Shown: positions 41,663 through 50,175 of the stretch, in pieces
How the letters are laid out: the number at the start of each line of letters is the position of its first letter
Numbering within the stretch: the first letter of the stretch is position 1
Assembly: GCA_964611645.1 (NCBI GenBank)
Contig: CAZTAO010000003.1
Span: 124,001 to 188,000 of the forward strand
Origin: CAZTAO01 sp964611645
Lineage (GTDB): Bacteria; Armatimonadota; UBA5829
Direction of reading: 5' to 3'
Length of the DNA stretch: 64,000 bases
Position numbers and translations under genes: made by a program
The notes under the pieces: model-generated
Seen by the model: only the letters and a program-made list of their open reading frames with translations
What the model was told of the DNA's origin: nothing
Databases searched by the model: none

Positions 41663-42295
41663 ATGCAGGCAATAGCTAAGGCGCGGTTCGTACGCACGTC
41701 GCCGCGAAAAGCCCGCCTTGTCATAGACGCCATAAGAGGGAAGGAAGTGCACGAGGCTCTAGCGATCCTCAAGTTCACTCCCAACAAGGCGGCTAGACTC
41801 ATAGAGAAGGTAGTTGCGTCGGCTGCGGCAAACGCAGAGAACAACTTCCATATGAATGGCGACAGTTTGAAAGTTGCGATGGCGATGGTGGACGGCGGTC
41901 CTATGATGAAGCGGCTGCGATACGCGCCGATGGGACGAGGCTACCGTATGGTGAAGCGCACCAGCCATATTACCATCGGTGTTGAAGAGATGGAAGGCGC
42001 TGCGGCCAAGCACGGACGGAAGAAGCCCGTAGCCAGTGTTGCGACGCCGAAAGCCGGAGCCAAGGCATCGGCAAAGGCTGCCAAGCCGGTCGCCGCTGAG
42101 AAAGCGGCGCCGAAGGCCAAGGCAAGCAAGCCTGCAACGGCTGCCGGCGCGGCCGCTGAAGAGAAGAAACCCAGGACCAGGGCAAAGGCAGTCAAGCCGG
42201 AAGCGAAGGCAGAGGTCCAGCCGAAAGTCGTCGAGACTCAGCCAGAACAGCAGTCCGAGGCCCAGACTCAGGGCGAGAGCACGGGAGGCGAGTGA
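41663..42295 (+). CDS. rplV: 50S ribosomal protein L22 with long Ala/Lys-rich tail
   Basis: 210 residues from ATG 41663 (GAGGAGGACC upstream). Residues 1 to about 112 are normal L22, with RFVRTSPRKARLVIDAIRGK and the tunnel hairpin MKRLRYAPMGRGYRMVKRTS. The remaining about 98 residues are a low-complexity extension of Ala, Lys, Pro and Glu. The usual bacterial length is about 110, so the tail nearly doubles it. It is read in frame to the stop just before rpsC. Confidence 0.95.
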   Translation: MQAIAKARFVRTSPRKARLVIDAIRGKEVHEALAILKFTPNKAARLIEKVVASAAANAENNFHMNGDSLKVAMAMVDGGPMMKRLRYAPMGRGYRMVKRTSHITIGVEEMEGAAAKHGRKKPVASVATPKAGAKASAKAAKPVAAEKAAPKAKASKPATAAGAAAEEKKPRTRAKAVKPEAKAEVQPKVVETQPEQQSEAQTQGESTGGE

Positions 42296-42296
42296 T

Positions 42297-43052
42297 TTGG
42301 GACAGAAGATTCATCCTATTGGTTTCCGCATTGGCGTGATTCGTGACTGGGAGAGCAAGTGGTATGCAGACAAAGAGTTTGCGAACCTTGTATACGAAGA
42401 CTACACCATCCGAAACCACGTCAAGAAGACCCTGTATAATGCGGGCGTCTCACATGTGGAGATAGAGCGGGCTGCTAACAAGGTGAAGATCACTGTGCAC
42501 ACCGCGAAGCCCGGTCTGATTATAGGACGCGGGGGCAAGGGAGTTGACGACCTGCGCGCCGACCTGGAGAAGCTGACCGGTGGCAAGATGCTGACGGTAA
42601 ACGTCCAGGAAGTCCGCTCGCCGGAGACCGAAGCCCAGTTGGTGGCGGAGTCGATCGCGCAGCAGATTGAAAAGCGCATCTCTCACAAGAGAGCGGCAAA
42701 GATGGCTGTGCTGAGGGCGATGAAGTTTGGGGCCAAGGGGATCAAGGTTCGGACAGCCGGACGCTTGGGCGGTTCTGAAATGGCTCGAGTGGACGGCGAC
42801 AAGTCGGGCAAGGTGCCGCTTCAGACCCTGAGAGCCAACATTGATTATGGTTTCACCGAAGCCAAGACCACCTACGGGAATATTGGCGTGAAGGTGTGGA
42901 TCTACAAGGGCGACATTATGCGTGGCGCCAGGGTGGTTACCACCCCGACCGAAGAGGAGCTTCTCGCTGACAGAAGGCAGCGTCGGCCAAGACCGGAGCG
43001 ATCCGGTGGTGGCGGCGGCAGCAGAGGCAGGAACGACAGGAGGAACTCTTGA
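42297..43052 (+). CDS. rpsC: 30S ribosomal protein S3
   Basis: 251 residues from a TTG at 42297, one base after the rplV stop, with GGGAGGCG upstream; the start reads MGQKIHPIGFRIGVIRDWES. The KH domain motif GLIIGRGGKGVDDL is intact, and the C-terminal domain is followed by a Gly/Arg-rich tail (RPERSGGGGGSRGRNDRRNS). It lines the mRNA entry channel. Confidence 0.96.
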   Translation: MGQKIHPIGFRIGVIRDWESKWYADKEFANLVYEDYTIRNHVKKTLYNAGVSHVEIERAANKVKITVHTAKPGLIIGRGGKGVDDLRADLEKLTGGKMLTVNVQEVRSPETEAQLVAESIAQQIEKRISHKRAAKMAVLRAMKFGAKGIKVRTAGRLGGSEMARVDGDKSGKVPLQTLRANIDYGFTEAKTTYGNIGVKVWIYKGDIMRGARVVTTPTEEELLADRRQRRPRPERSGGGGGSRGRNDRRNS

Positions 43053-43053
43053 A

Positions 43054-43488
43054 ATGCTGATGCCTAAGAGGTTCAAGTTCCGCAAGCAGCAGCGCGGTTC
43101 TCGAAAAGGCAGAGCCACGGCGGGAACAAACGTCGATTTCGGCGAGTTCGGCCTGCAGGCGCTTGAAGCGGCATGGATAACGGCCAACCAGATAGAAGCG
43201 GCCAGAATTGCAATGACAAGGCACATCAAGCGCGGTGGACAAGTTTGGATCCGGGTCTTCCCGGACAAGCCCATCACCAAGAAGCCCGCTGAGACCCGTA
43301 TGGGTAAAGGCAAGGGAAACCCAGAAGGTTGGGTAGCTGTTGTCAGGCCCGGCAGAATGCTGTTCGAGTTGGCGGGCGTTGACGAGATACTGGCGAAAGA
43401 AGCCATGAGACTGGCAAGCCACAAGCTGCCAATACAAACAAGATTTGTTACTAGGAAAGAGCAGGGCGAGATCAGTGAGACGATCTGA
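43054..43488 (+). CDS. rplP: 50S ribosomal protein L16
   Basis: 144 residues, ATG 43054 after GGAGGAACTC; MLMPKRFKFRKQQRGSRKG. The conserved GKGKGNPEGWVAVVRPGR contains the Arg that is hydroxylated in some bacteria. It helps position tRNA at the A site. Its last 14 bases overlap rpmC. Confidence 0.97.
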   Translation: MLMPKRFKFRKQQRGSRKGRATAGTNVDFGEFGLQALEAAWITANQIEAARIAMTRHIKRGGQVWIRVFPDKPITKKPAETRMGKGKGNPEGWVAVVRPGRMLFELAGVDEILAKEAMRLASHKLPIQTRFVTRKEQGEISETI

Positions 43489-43693
43489 AACAGTACGCAA
43501 GATCAAATCGGCGACCGAACCCGAGCTGGAAGCTATGCTGGGGCAGGAGCGGGAAAGTCTGTATAAGCTCAGGCAACAGATTGCTCTGAAGCAGCTCGAC
43601 AACCCGCAGGCGGTCAGTGTCGCTCGTAAGAATGTGGCGCGCATACTCACGGAGATCAAACACCGTGAGATCGCAGCCGGCAAGGGGTCCTAG
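43475..43693 (+). CDS. rpmC: 50S ribosomal protein L29
   Basis: 72 residues, probable GTG start at 43475 inside the end of rplP, with AGGGCGAG ahead. The helical core LGQERESLYKLRQQIALKQL and the closing VARKNVARILTEIKHRE are typical. It sits near the tunnel exit beside L23. Confidence 0.9.
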   Translation: MRRSETVRKIKSATEPELEAMLGQERESLYKLRQQIALKQLDNPQAVSVARKNVARILTEIKHREIAAGKGS

Positions 43694-43695
43694 GT

Positions 43696-43950
43696 ATGGA
43701 TAGAAACGCAAGGAAGGTTCGCAGCGGTAAAGTCGTTAGCGACAAGATGGACAAGACCGTGGTAGTGGCCGTGGCGACTTTGGTCAGGCACGCGCTCTAC
43801 GGCAGGATCGTGAGACGGACTACCAAGTTCAAGGCCCACGATGAGATCAATGAGTGCGGCATTGGCGACACGGTTGAGATCACCGAGTGCAGGCCCATCT
43901 CCAGGGAAAAGCGCTGGAGAGTCTCTAGGGTCGTCCAGAAGAGCAAGTAA
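43696..43950 (+). CDS. rpsQ: 30S ribosomal protein S17
   Basis: 84 residues, ATG two bases after the rpmC stop. OB-fold core KVVSDKMDKTVVVAVATLV and RPISREKRWRVSRVVQKSK are conserved. Early 16S-binding protein. Confidence 0.96.
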   Translation: MDRNARKVRSGKVVSDKMDKTVVVAVATLVRHALYGRIVRRTTKFKAHDEINECGIGDTVEITECRPISREKRWRVSRVVQKSK

Positions 43951-44017
43951 TTTCCGCCCAGGTTGTGGGTGGCCCAGGCGCCGAGGCGCCGAAAGCCGTG
44001 GAGAGGAAGACTGACAG

Positions 44018-44386
44018 ATGATACAAACGTACACGCGTCTGAGAGCGGCAGATAACTCAGGAGCCAGAGAGATTCTGTGCATCCGGGTGTTGAAGGGCTC
44101 CAATGCGCGCTATGCAGGGATAGGCGACGTGATCATCGGCGCCGTTAAGCAGGCCACCCCGGGCGCAACGGTTAAGAAGAGCGAAGTTGTGCGCTGCGTG
44201 GTTGTCCGCACCAAGAACGACATTCAGAGGCCGGATGGCTCCGTGCTGCGGTTTGATGATAACGCTGCGGTAGTGATCAATGCTGCCAATGAACCCAGAG
44301 GAACGCGTATATTCGGACCTGTGGCTCGAGAGCTGCGCGATAAAGGGTTCATGAGGATCATCTCACTGGCCCCGGAAGTCCTTTAG
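44018..44386 (+). CDS. rplN: 50S ribosomal protein L14
   Basis: 122 residues, the standard length, ATG after GAGAGGAAG. MIQTYTRLRAADNSGAREIL and the FGPVARELRDKGFMRIISLA end are conserved. It forms an intersubunit bridge. A 67-base spacer with no clear signal separates it from rpsQ, where the spc block traditionally begins. Confidence 0.97.
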   Translation: MIQTYTRLRAADNSGAREILCIRVLKGSNARYAGIGDVIIGAVKQATPGATVKKSEVVRCVVVRTKNDIQRPDGSVLRFDDNAAVVINAANEPRGTRIFGPVARELRDKGFMRIISLAPEVL

Positions 44387-44412
44387 TCTGAGCCGATAGT
44401 GGAGAGTACGAT

Positions 44413-44790
44413 ATGAGGAAACTGGCAAAGAAGAACAAGCCCGCCTACGAGGGGAAGATGAGGATCAAGAAGAACGACGAGATCGTGATCCTCGCCGGCA
44501 AGGACAGGGGCAAGCGCGGCAAAGTGCTTGAGACGATACCCGAGCAGGGAAAGGTGCGCGTTGAGGGCCTGAATATGGTCACCCGTCACCAGAAGCCCAG
44601 AGGGCAAAGCTCAAGGGCGATGGTCAAGGAGCAGTTAGGGGAGATGAAGTTCCCGCAGGCTCTGGCAGTGGGCAAAGTCATGCTGATCTGCCCGAGATGC
44701 AACCACGAGACCCGCGTAAAGGGTTCCAGAGATCAGGAAGGCAAGCCCGCGCGAATGTGCGGCAAATGCAAAGAACTGATAGACGCTTAA
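44413..44790 (+). CDS. rplX: 50S ribosomal protein L24 with zinc ribbon
   Basis: 125 residues. The KOW domain (MRIKKNDEIVILAGKDRGKR) is followed by a C-terminal zinc ribbon with cysteines 93, 96, 116 and 119 (CPRC and CGKC). Zinc-ribbon L24 forms occur in several phyla. It helps start 50S assembly. Confidence 0.95.
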   Translation: MRKLAKKNKPAYEGKMRIKKNDEIVILAGKDRGKRGKVLETIPEQGKVRVEGLNMVTRHQKPRGQSSRAMVKEQLGEMKFPQALAVGKVMLICPRCNHETRVKGSRDQEGKPARMCGKCKELIDA

Positions 44791-44802
44791 GGGAGAGTAT
44801 CG

Positions 44803-45345
44803 ATGCCTAGACTGAAAGAGAAGTATAATACCGATGTGCTTCCTTCCTTGATGAAGGACTTCGGTTATAAGAGTGTGATGCAGGCGCCGAAGCTGGTCAA
44901 GATTGTTGTCAGCATGGGTGTGGGGCAGGCGATACAGGACTCCAAGATTCTGGACGGGGCCGTCACTGACCTTACCCTTATAGCCGGCCAGAAGCCTATA
45001 GTGACCAAGGCGAAGAAGTCGATTTCCAACTTCAAGCTTCGCCAGGGCTACAAAGTAGGCTGCATGGTGACCCTGCGCGGCGCAATGATGTATGAGTTCC
45101 TGGACAGGCTGGCCAATATGGTCCTGCCTAGAGTGCGTGACTTCAGCGGAGTGTCTGCTGATTCGTTTGACGGTCGAGGAAACTTCGGAATGGGTCTCAA
45201 GGAGCAGTTGGTGTTCCCTGAGGTCGATTACGACAAGATCGACCGGATCCGTGGGATGAACATTGTCGTGGTGACTACGGCAAAGTCGGACGAAGAGGGC
45301 AGAGCGCTGCTCAAAGGTCTCGGACTGCCGCTTAGAGGGGCTTAA
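44803..45345 (+). CDS. rplE: 50S ribosomal protein L5
   Basis: 180 residues, ATG after GGGAGAG. Conserved LVKIVVSMGVGQAIQDSK, then GQKPIVTKAKKSISNFKLR and the GMNIVVVTTAKSDEEGRALL end. It binds 5S rRNA. Four bases separate it from the EF-G-like gene, so they are probably translated from one message. Confidence 0.97.
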   Translation: MPRLKEKYNTDVLPSLMKDFGYKSVMQAPKLVKIVVSMGVGQAIQDSKILDGAVTDLTLIAGQKPIVTKAKKSISNFKLRQGYKVGCMVTLRGAMMYEFLDRLANMVLPRVRDFSGVSADSFDGRGNFGMGLKEQLVFPEVDYDKIDRIRGMNIVVVTTAKSDEEGRALLKGLGLPLRGA

Positions 45346-45349
45346 TGCG

Positions 45350-47419
45350 ATGAAGTCGTACTCGATAGACAAGATCAGAAACGTGGCGCTTGTGGGCCAT
45401 GGCGGAACTGGAAAGACCTCACTGGCTGAGTCTCTTCTGTTCGCTGCCGGGGCTATATCGAGGAAGGGCAGTGTGGACGACGGATCGTCCGCCAGCGACT
45501 TCGATGCTGATGAGATCCAGAAAAGGATGAGCATCAGCGCCTCGGTTCTTCCATGTGAGTGGAAGGGTACTAAGGTCAATGTGATCGACACGCCGGGCTA
45601 CCTGGACTTCGTGGGTGAAGTCATTGGTGCTCTGAGGGCAGTCGAAGCTGCGGTTATTGTTGTGGATGGCAGCGGCGCTATCGAAGTAGGTACTGATAAC
45701 GGTTGGGAACTTGCCGGAGACGCCGGCCTCAGCCGAGTGTTCTTTGTCAACAAGTTGGAAAAAGAGAACCAGGATTTCTACCGGACTCTCGAAGCTCTGC
45801 AGAAGCGCTTCGGAGCCGGGGTTGCTCCGCTCCAGTTGCCCATAGGCGCTGAGGATTCGTTCAGCGGCGTGGTTGATGTGCTGACCCAGAAGGCATACAA
45901 GTGGACCGGCGGCAAGATCTCGGAGTGCGACACTCCGGCCGACATGGCCGACCAGATCCTATCCGCTCGCGAGAGCCTTATTGAGGCGATTGCCGAGATG
46001 GACGACAGCCTGATGGAGAAGTTCTTTGAAGAGAGCACTCTCTCTGATGAAGATATCGCCAAAGGCATCGAGATCGGAGTCAGGACAGGCAATTTCGTGC
46101 CGGTGCTTTGTGGTTCGGCTGGGAAGATGATCGGAATCGACACCCTGCTCGACTTCATCGCGAAGAGCATTCCGTCTCCGGATGCAGTCGAAGCCGTGGT
46201 CGGCAAGACTCCTGCCGGGGCCGAAGAGAAGCGGACACCGAAAGACTCGTTCTGCGCGCTGGTCTTCAAGACCCAGGCGGACCCGTATGTCGGTAAGCTT
46301 ACGTATTTCAAGGTGGCTTCGGGCTCTATCAAGTCCGACTCCCACGTTTACAACGCGAACCACGGCCGGGACGAGCGAATCGGCCAGCTATACTATTTGC
46401 AGGGCAAGAGCCAGGAAGCAGCGAGCGAGGTAGTGGCGGGAGATATTGGCGCGGTGGCGAAACTACAGGACACACTGACCGGAGACACCCTTTGTGAAAA
46501 GGCCAAGCCGATCATCCTTGCGCCGATTGTCTACCCGCAGCCAGTGTTTGCGGTTGCCGTGAGAGCCAAGACCAAGGCTGACGAAGACAAGTTGGGGCCT
46601 GGTCTGCAGAAGTTGGCTGAAGAGGACCCGACATTCCGAACCCACCGTGAGGTGGAAACGTCTCAGACTCTGATGTCCGGCCTGGGTGAGACCCACGTTG
46701 GCATCGTGGTTGAGAGACTGAAGCGGAAGTTCGGGGTAGAGGTCGAGACGAGCGCTCCGAAGATTGCCTACCGAGAGACAATCACCAAGACCGCCGAGGC
46801 GCAGGGTCGACACAAGAAGCAGACCGGCGGCCGCGGCCAGTTCGGAGATTGCCACGTGAGGCTGGAGCCGATGGAGCGAGGCCACGGATATGAGTTTGTC
46901 GACGCTATTGTTGGCGGCTCTATCCCGAGGCAGTGGATTCCTTCGGTAGACAAGGGTATTCGCGAGGCGATGATCCACGGAGTCCTGTCCGGAACCGTGC
47001 TTGTCGACTTCAAGGCGACTGTCACTGACGGCAGCTTCCACACGGTGGACTCGTCGGATATGGCATTCCAGTTGGCCGGCAAGCTGGCATTCAAGGCAGC
47101 GGCCGAGAAGGCCGGGCCTGTTATCCTGGAACCGATTTTGGAAATGGAAGTCACCGTTCCCGAGGAGTATATGGGGGACGTGATAGGCGACTTGAACGCG
47201 AAACGCGGGAGAATCGCCGGTATGGAGCCGATTGGTGGTGGCAAACAAGTGATCAAGGCCACCGTTCCTCAGGCTGAAGTGCTCAGATATAGCATTGACT
47301 TGCGTTCTATCGCTCGCGGCAGAGGCAAGTTCAGCGCTAAGTTCGATCACTACGAGGAAGCTCCCGCGCACGTTGCGCAACAGATAGCCGCAGAGGCTGA
47401 AAAAGCCAAGGAAGAGTAA
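45350..47419 (+). CDS. EF-G-like translational GTPase (EF-G2 type) inside the spc operon
   Basis: 689 residues with all EF-G domains but clearly divergent from fusA. G1 is GHGGTGKTS (residues 16-24). G3 is DTPGYLDF, so the catalytic His of EF-G is Tyr84. G4 is NKLE (134-137) instead of NKMD, and switch I reads RMSISASV instead of RGITITSA. The GLGETHVGIVVERLKRKFG stretch and a regular domain IV (KKQTGGRGQFGDCHVRLEP) remain. These changes match the EF-G2 subfamily, whose role in translation is unclear. It lies between rplE and rpsN, where other bacteria have no gene. Ribosome binding with altered GTP hydrolysis is inference. Confidence 0.9.
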   Translation: MKSYSIDKIRNVALVGHGGTGKTSLAESLLFAAGAISRKGSVDDGSSASDFDADEIQKRMSISASVLPCEWKGTKVNVIDTPGYLDFVGEVIGALRAVEAAVIVVDGSGAIEVGTDNGWELAGDAGLSRVFFVNKLEKENQDFYRTLEALQKRFGAGVAPLQLPIGAEDSFSGVVDVLTQKAYKWTGGKISECDTPADMADQILSARESLIEAIAEMDDSLMEKFFEESTLSDEDIAKGIEIGVRTGNFVPVLCGSAGKMIGIDTLLDFIAKSIPSPDAVEAVVGKTPAGAEEKRTPKDSFCALVFKTQADPYVGKLTYFKVASGSIKSDSHVYNANHGRDERIGQLYYLQGKSQEAASEVVAGDIGAVAKLQDTLTGDTLCEKAKPIILAPIVYPQPVFAVAVRAKTKADEDKLGPGLQKLAEEDPTFRTHREVETSQTLMSGLGETHVGIVVERLKRKFGVEVETSAPKIAYRETITKTAEAQGRHKKQTGGRGQFGDCHVRLEPMERGHGYEFVDAIVGGSIPRQWIPSVDKGIREAMIHGVLSGTVLVDFKATVTDGSFHTVDSSDMAFQLAGKLAFKAAAEKAGPVILEPILEMEVTVPEEYMGDVIGDLNAKRGRIAGMEPIGGGKQVIKATVPQAEVLRYSIDLRSIARGRGKFSAKFDHYEEAPAHVAQQIAAEAEKAKEE

Positions 47420-47444
47420 TTCCGCGATTGGGGGATTGGTCCAC

Positions 47445-47630
47445 GTGGCAAAGCAATGCCTGATTGAAAAACAGAAAAAGACGCCCAAGTTCGGGGTGCG
47501 AAAGTACAACCGCTGCAACGTTTGCGGCAGGTCGCGCGGGTATATGAGGCGATTCGGCTTGTGCAGAATCTGCTTCCGGGAGATGGCTCATAGAGGTCTC
47601 CTGCCGGGCGTGACTAAATCTAGCTGGTAG
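47445..47630 (+). CDS. rpsZ: 30S ribosomal protein S14, zinc-binding type Z
   Basis: 61 residues from a GTG at 47445, with GGGGGA upstream. The zinc ligands are Cys24, Cys27, Cys40 and Cys43 (RCNVCGR, LCRICFR). Short zinc-binding S14 is found in many bacteria. A spacer of 171 bases to rpsH follows, which contains two small perfect hairpins (CGGCTG/CAGCCG and CCGAT/ATCGG) and no gene. Confidence 0.95.
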   Translation: MAKQCLIEKQKKTPKFGVRKYNRCNVCGRSRGYMRRFGLCRICFREMAHRGLLPGVTKSSW

Positions 47631-47801
47631 AATATCTGCTATTGCCTCGGCTGCTTGCAGCCGTAGTGAGAGAGAATGAAACCGGCGAGCGCGAGAAGTC
47701 TGTCGCGCACGAGTAAGAACCGATAGCATCGGATTTTGAATTAGCGGTGGTCGAGCGCCAGGGGCTGGCGGATCGATACCCCGCTATACGGAGGATCAGA
47801 T

Positions 47802-48200
47802 ATGACGGTAACAGATCCTGTGGCCGACCTGCTGACGAGAATCAGGAATGCGAATGCGGCAAGGCACGATACGGTAGAGGTCCCGGCTGCGAAGCTGAAC
47901 CTGGAGATCGTTCGAATATTGCAGGGTGAGGGGTTTATCAGGGGCTTTGAGATGATCAAAGACCGAAACTACCCTACGGCCAAGGTCGTCCTGAAGTACG
48001 GCCCTAAGCAAGAGAAAGTCATTAGTAACCTCAAGAGGATCAGCAAGCCTGGTCTCCGAGTTTACGCCAAGAAGGACGGCGTGCCGCGCGTCCTGAAGGG
48101 CCTGGGAATCGCTATCATCAGCACGTCGTTTGGCGTGATGACTGACCGCGACGCCCGCAGGAAAGGTATCGGCGGCGAAGTACTGTGCTACGTCTGGTAG
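47802..48200 (+). CDS. rpsH: 30S ribosomal protein S8
   Basis: 132 residues, ATG after ACGGAGGAT. MTVTDPVADLLTRIRNANAA and the ISTSFGVMTDRDARRKGIGG end are conserved. In E. coli S8 represses the spc operon; the leader for that is not evident here. Confidence 0.97.
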   Translation: MTVTDPVADLLTRIRNANAARHDTVEVPAAKLNLEIVRILQGEGFIRGFEMIKDRNYPTAKVVLKYGPKQEKVISNLKRISKPGLRVYAKKDGVPRVLKGLGIAIISTSFGVMTDRDARRKGIGGEVLCYVW

Positions 48201-48215
48201 GAATAGGAGACAGTT

Positions 48216-48782
48216 ATGAGTAGAATTGGCAAAATGCCCATCCCTATACCCAGCGGAGTGCAGGCGAGTCTCGAGGGCAGCGTGTTTACGGTCAAAGGGC
48301 CGAAGGGCACACTCTCCCGCGAACTGCACCCCGATATCTCGGTGAATGTCAAAGACGGCGAGATAGTCTGTGAGAGACATTCGGAAGACAAGGATCACAG
48401 ATCGCTTCACGGACTGGTTCGCAGCCTTGTAAGCAATATGGTGACCGGAGTAGCTGAAGGGTACATGATTCGCCTGGAGATCCAGGGAGTCGGCTACCGC
48501 GCAGAGCTTCAGGGACAGAACCTGAACCTGTCGGTCGGCTATGCCCATCCGCTGCTGATCGAGCCTAAGCCGGGTATCTCGTTTGAGGTTGGTATGGATA
48601 CCAACACGAGAATGCCGTTTGTGGTTATGCGTGGAATCGACAAGGAAACCATCGGCCAGCAGGCCGCTGAGATCCGCAGAATGAAGCCGCCGGAGCCCTA
48701 TAAGGGCAAGGGCATCAGGTATGCGGGCGAGAAGATCAGGCGCAAAGCCGGCAAGAGCGGCAAAGCGGCAGGCAAGAAATAG
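48216..48782 (+). CDS. rplF: 50S ribosomal protein L6
   Basis: 188 residues, ATG after TAGGAGAC. MSRIGKMPIPIPSGVQASLE and the C-terminal PPEPYKGKGIRYAGEKIRRK are conserved, with a Lys/Gly-rich tail. It sits near the sarcin-ricin loop and factor-binding site. Confidence 0.97.
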   Translation: MSRIGKMPIPIPSGVQASLEGSVFTVKGPKGTLSRELHPDISVNVKDGEIVCERHSEDKDHRSLHGLVRSLVSNMVTGVAEGYMIRLEIQGVGYRAELQGQNLNLSVGYAHPLLIEPKPGISFEVGMDTNTRMPFVVMRGIDKETIGQQAAEIRRMKPPEPYKGKGIRYAGEKIRRKAGKSGKAAGKK

Positions 48783-48848
48783 GATAAGACTCGGCCCTGG
48801 ACCGGCGAACGTGCGCCGAGCGGGCCGCAGCGTGGGAGAGCATCTTAG

Positions 48849-49208
48849 ATGGCTAGTAGAGAAGACAGCCGCGTAAAACGGCATATTAGAGTCAGGAAGC
48901 GGATATCGGGAACAGCCGTGAAGCCGCGCCTGAACGTATACAGGAGTCTGACGAACATCTATGCTCAGTTGATTGATGACAACGCCGGAGTCACCCTAGT
49001 TTCCGCTTCGACCCTTGACCCTGAAGTCAAGGCGCAGAAGAGCTACGGGGGAAACAAGGACGCGGCCAAGATAGTAGGCGAGGTCATTGGCAAGCGAGCT
49101 GTGGAGAAGGGCATAGTAGCTGTGGCCTTCGACAGAGGTGGTTACAAGTATCATGGCCGGGTAGCGGCGCTGGCTGACGGCGCACGCGAGGCCGGTCTGA
49201 AGTTCTAG
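48849..49208 (+). CDS. rplR: 50S ribosomal protein L18
   Basis: 119 residues, ATG after GTGGGAGAGC. VRKRISGTAVKPRLNVYRS and VAFDRGGYKYHGRVAALADG are conserved. It binds 5S rRNA with L5. Its stop codon begins a 13-base perfect hairpin. Confidence 0.97.
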   Translation: MASREDSRVKRHIRVRKRISGTAVKPRLNVYRSLTNIYAQLIDDNAGVTLVSASTLDPEVKAQKSYGGNKDAAKIVGEVIGKRAVEKGIVAVAFDRGGYKYHGRVAALADGAREAGLKF

Positions 49209-49238
49209 CTCGATAGTTCGTGAAGCGAACTATCGAGC
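49208..49238 (+). promoter_or_regulatory. Perfect 13-base hairpin between rplR and rpsE
   Basis: GCTCGATAGTTCG (49208-49220), loop TGAAG, CGAACTATCGAGC (49226-49238). The left arm starts at the last base of the rplR stop codon. No T-run follows, and the operon clearly continues, so it is not an ordinary terminator. Confidence 0.6.
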
Positions 49239-49311
49239 AGGCCCGCAGAGTCTGTGCGATGGTTTGGCGCACTTCGCGAACGATGCGGGCGAGGTTACCT
49301 TAGGAGGAACC

Positions 49312-49923
49312 ATGCCGAGGATTGATCCGGATACCCTGCAACTCGAAGAGCAGATCATAAAGACCAACAAAGTTCAGAAGACCCACAAGGGTGGACGAAC
49401 AATGAGTTGGAGCGTGCTGGTGGCTGTCGGCGACAGGGCCGGGCACGTGGGCATTGGCATAGGGAAAGCGTCTGGAATTCCGGACGCCATTCGTAAGGCC
49501 ATAGAGGACGCTAAGAAGAATATCGTCAGGATCGAGTTGGTCGGCAGCACTCTGCCTCACGAGGCGGTTGTGTCTTTTGGAGCGGCCAAAGTGATGATAA
49601 AGCCGGCCTCCCCAGGAACTGGGGTTGTTGCTGGCGGCGCCGTGCGGCCCATATTGGAGCTTGCTGGTGTGCGCGATGTGCTCGCCAAACTGCTGGGTTC
49701 GCGCAATGCGATCAACAGCGCTCGGGCGACCATCGACTGCCTCAAGAGCATGAGGAACGCGGACAAGGTCTGCGAGCTGCGCGGAATCAAGCTTGAAGAA
49801 GCTGTGCCGTGGCTTGCGCGGAAGCGCCGGGAAGAGGCTGCCGCTGCTATAGTGGTTGGCCCTGAGAGCGACGAAGCGTTGGTCGAAGATACTGAAGATA
49901 CTGTCGAAGAATCGGTCGAGTAA
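49312..49923 (+). CDS. rpsE: 30S ribosomal protein S5
   Basis: 203 residues from ATG 49312 after TTAGGAGGAA. The double-stranded RNA-binding part KTHKGGRTMSWSVLVAVGD and GIGIGKASGIPDAIRKAIED are conserved. The C-terminus has an acidic extension of about 25 residues (EDTEDTVEESVE). It affects decoding accuracy and mRNA unwinding. Confidence 0.96.
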   Translation: MPRIDPDTLQLEEQIIKTNKVQKTHKGGRTMSWSVLVAVGDRAGHVGIGIGKASGIPDAIRKAIEDAKKNIVRIELVGSTLPHEAVVSFGAAKVMIKPASPGTGVVAGGAVRPILELAGVRDVLAKLLGSRNAINSARATIDCLKSMRNADKVCELRGIKLEEAVPWLARKRREEAAAAIVVGPESDEALVEDTEDTVEESVE

Positions 49924-49977
49924 ACAAGTGGAAGGCTGGGCTGACGGCCTGGCAATCTGCTGCCCGTGAGGTTTGGT

Positions 49978-50175
49978 ATGCTGAAGGTTACTCTAGTGAA
50001 GAGTTATATCGGTTTTAGCAAGCGCCTGAGAAAGACTCTGTCTGCAATGGGGCTTGGCAAGATTGGATCGTCAACTGTCCTTCCGGACAACGCTCCGGTC
50101 CGCGGTATGATCCGCAAGACCGAGCATCTGGTCATGGTTGAGCAGTTGGCTGATCCTGTGGAGGTGACGGAATGA
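49978..50175 (+). CDS. rpmD: 50S ribosomal protein L30
   Basis: 65 residues from ATG 49978 after GTGAGGT; a GTG at 49966 in frame lies on that site and was not chosen. MLKVTLVKSYIGFSKRLRKT and GKIGSSTVLPDNAPVRGMI are typical. The stop overlaps the rplO start. Confidence 0.94.
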   Translation: MLKVTLVKSYIGFSKRLRKTLSAMGLGKIGSSTVLPDNAPVRGMIRKTEHLVMVEQLADPVEVTE

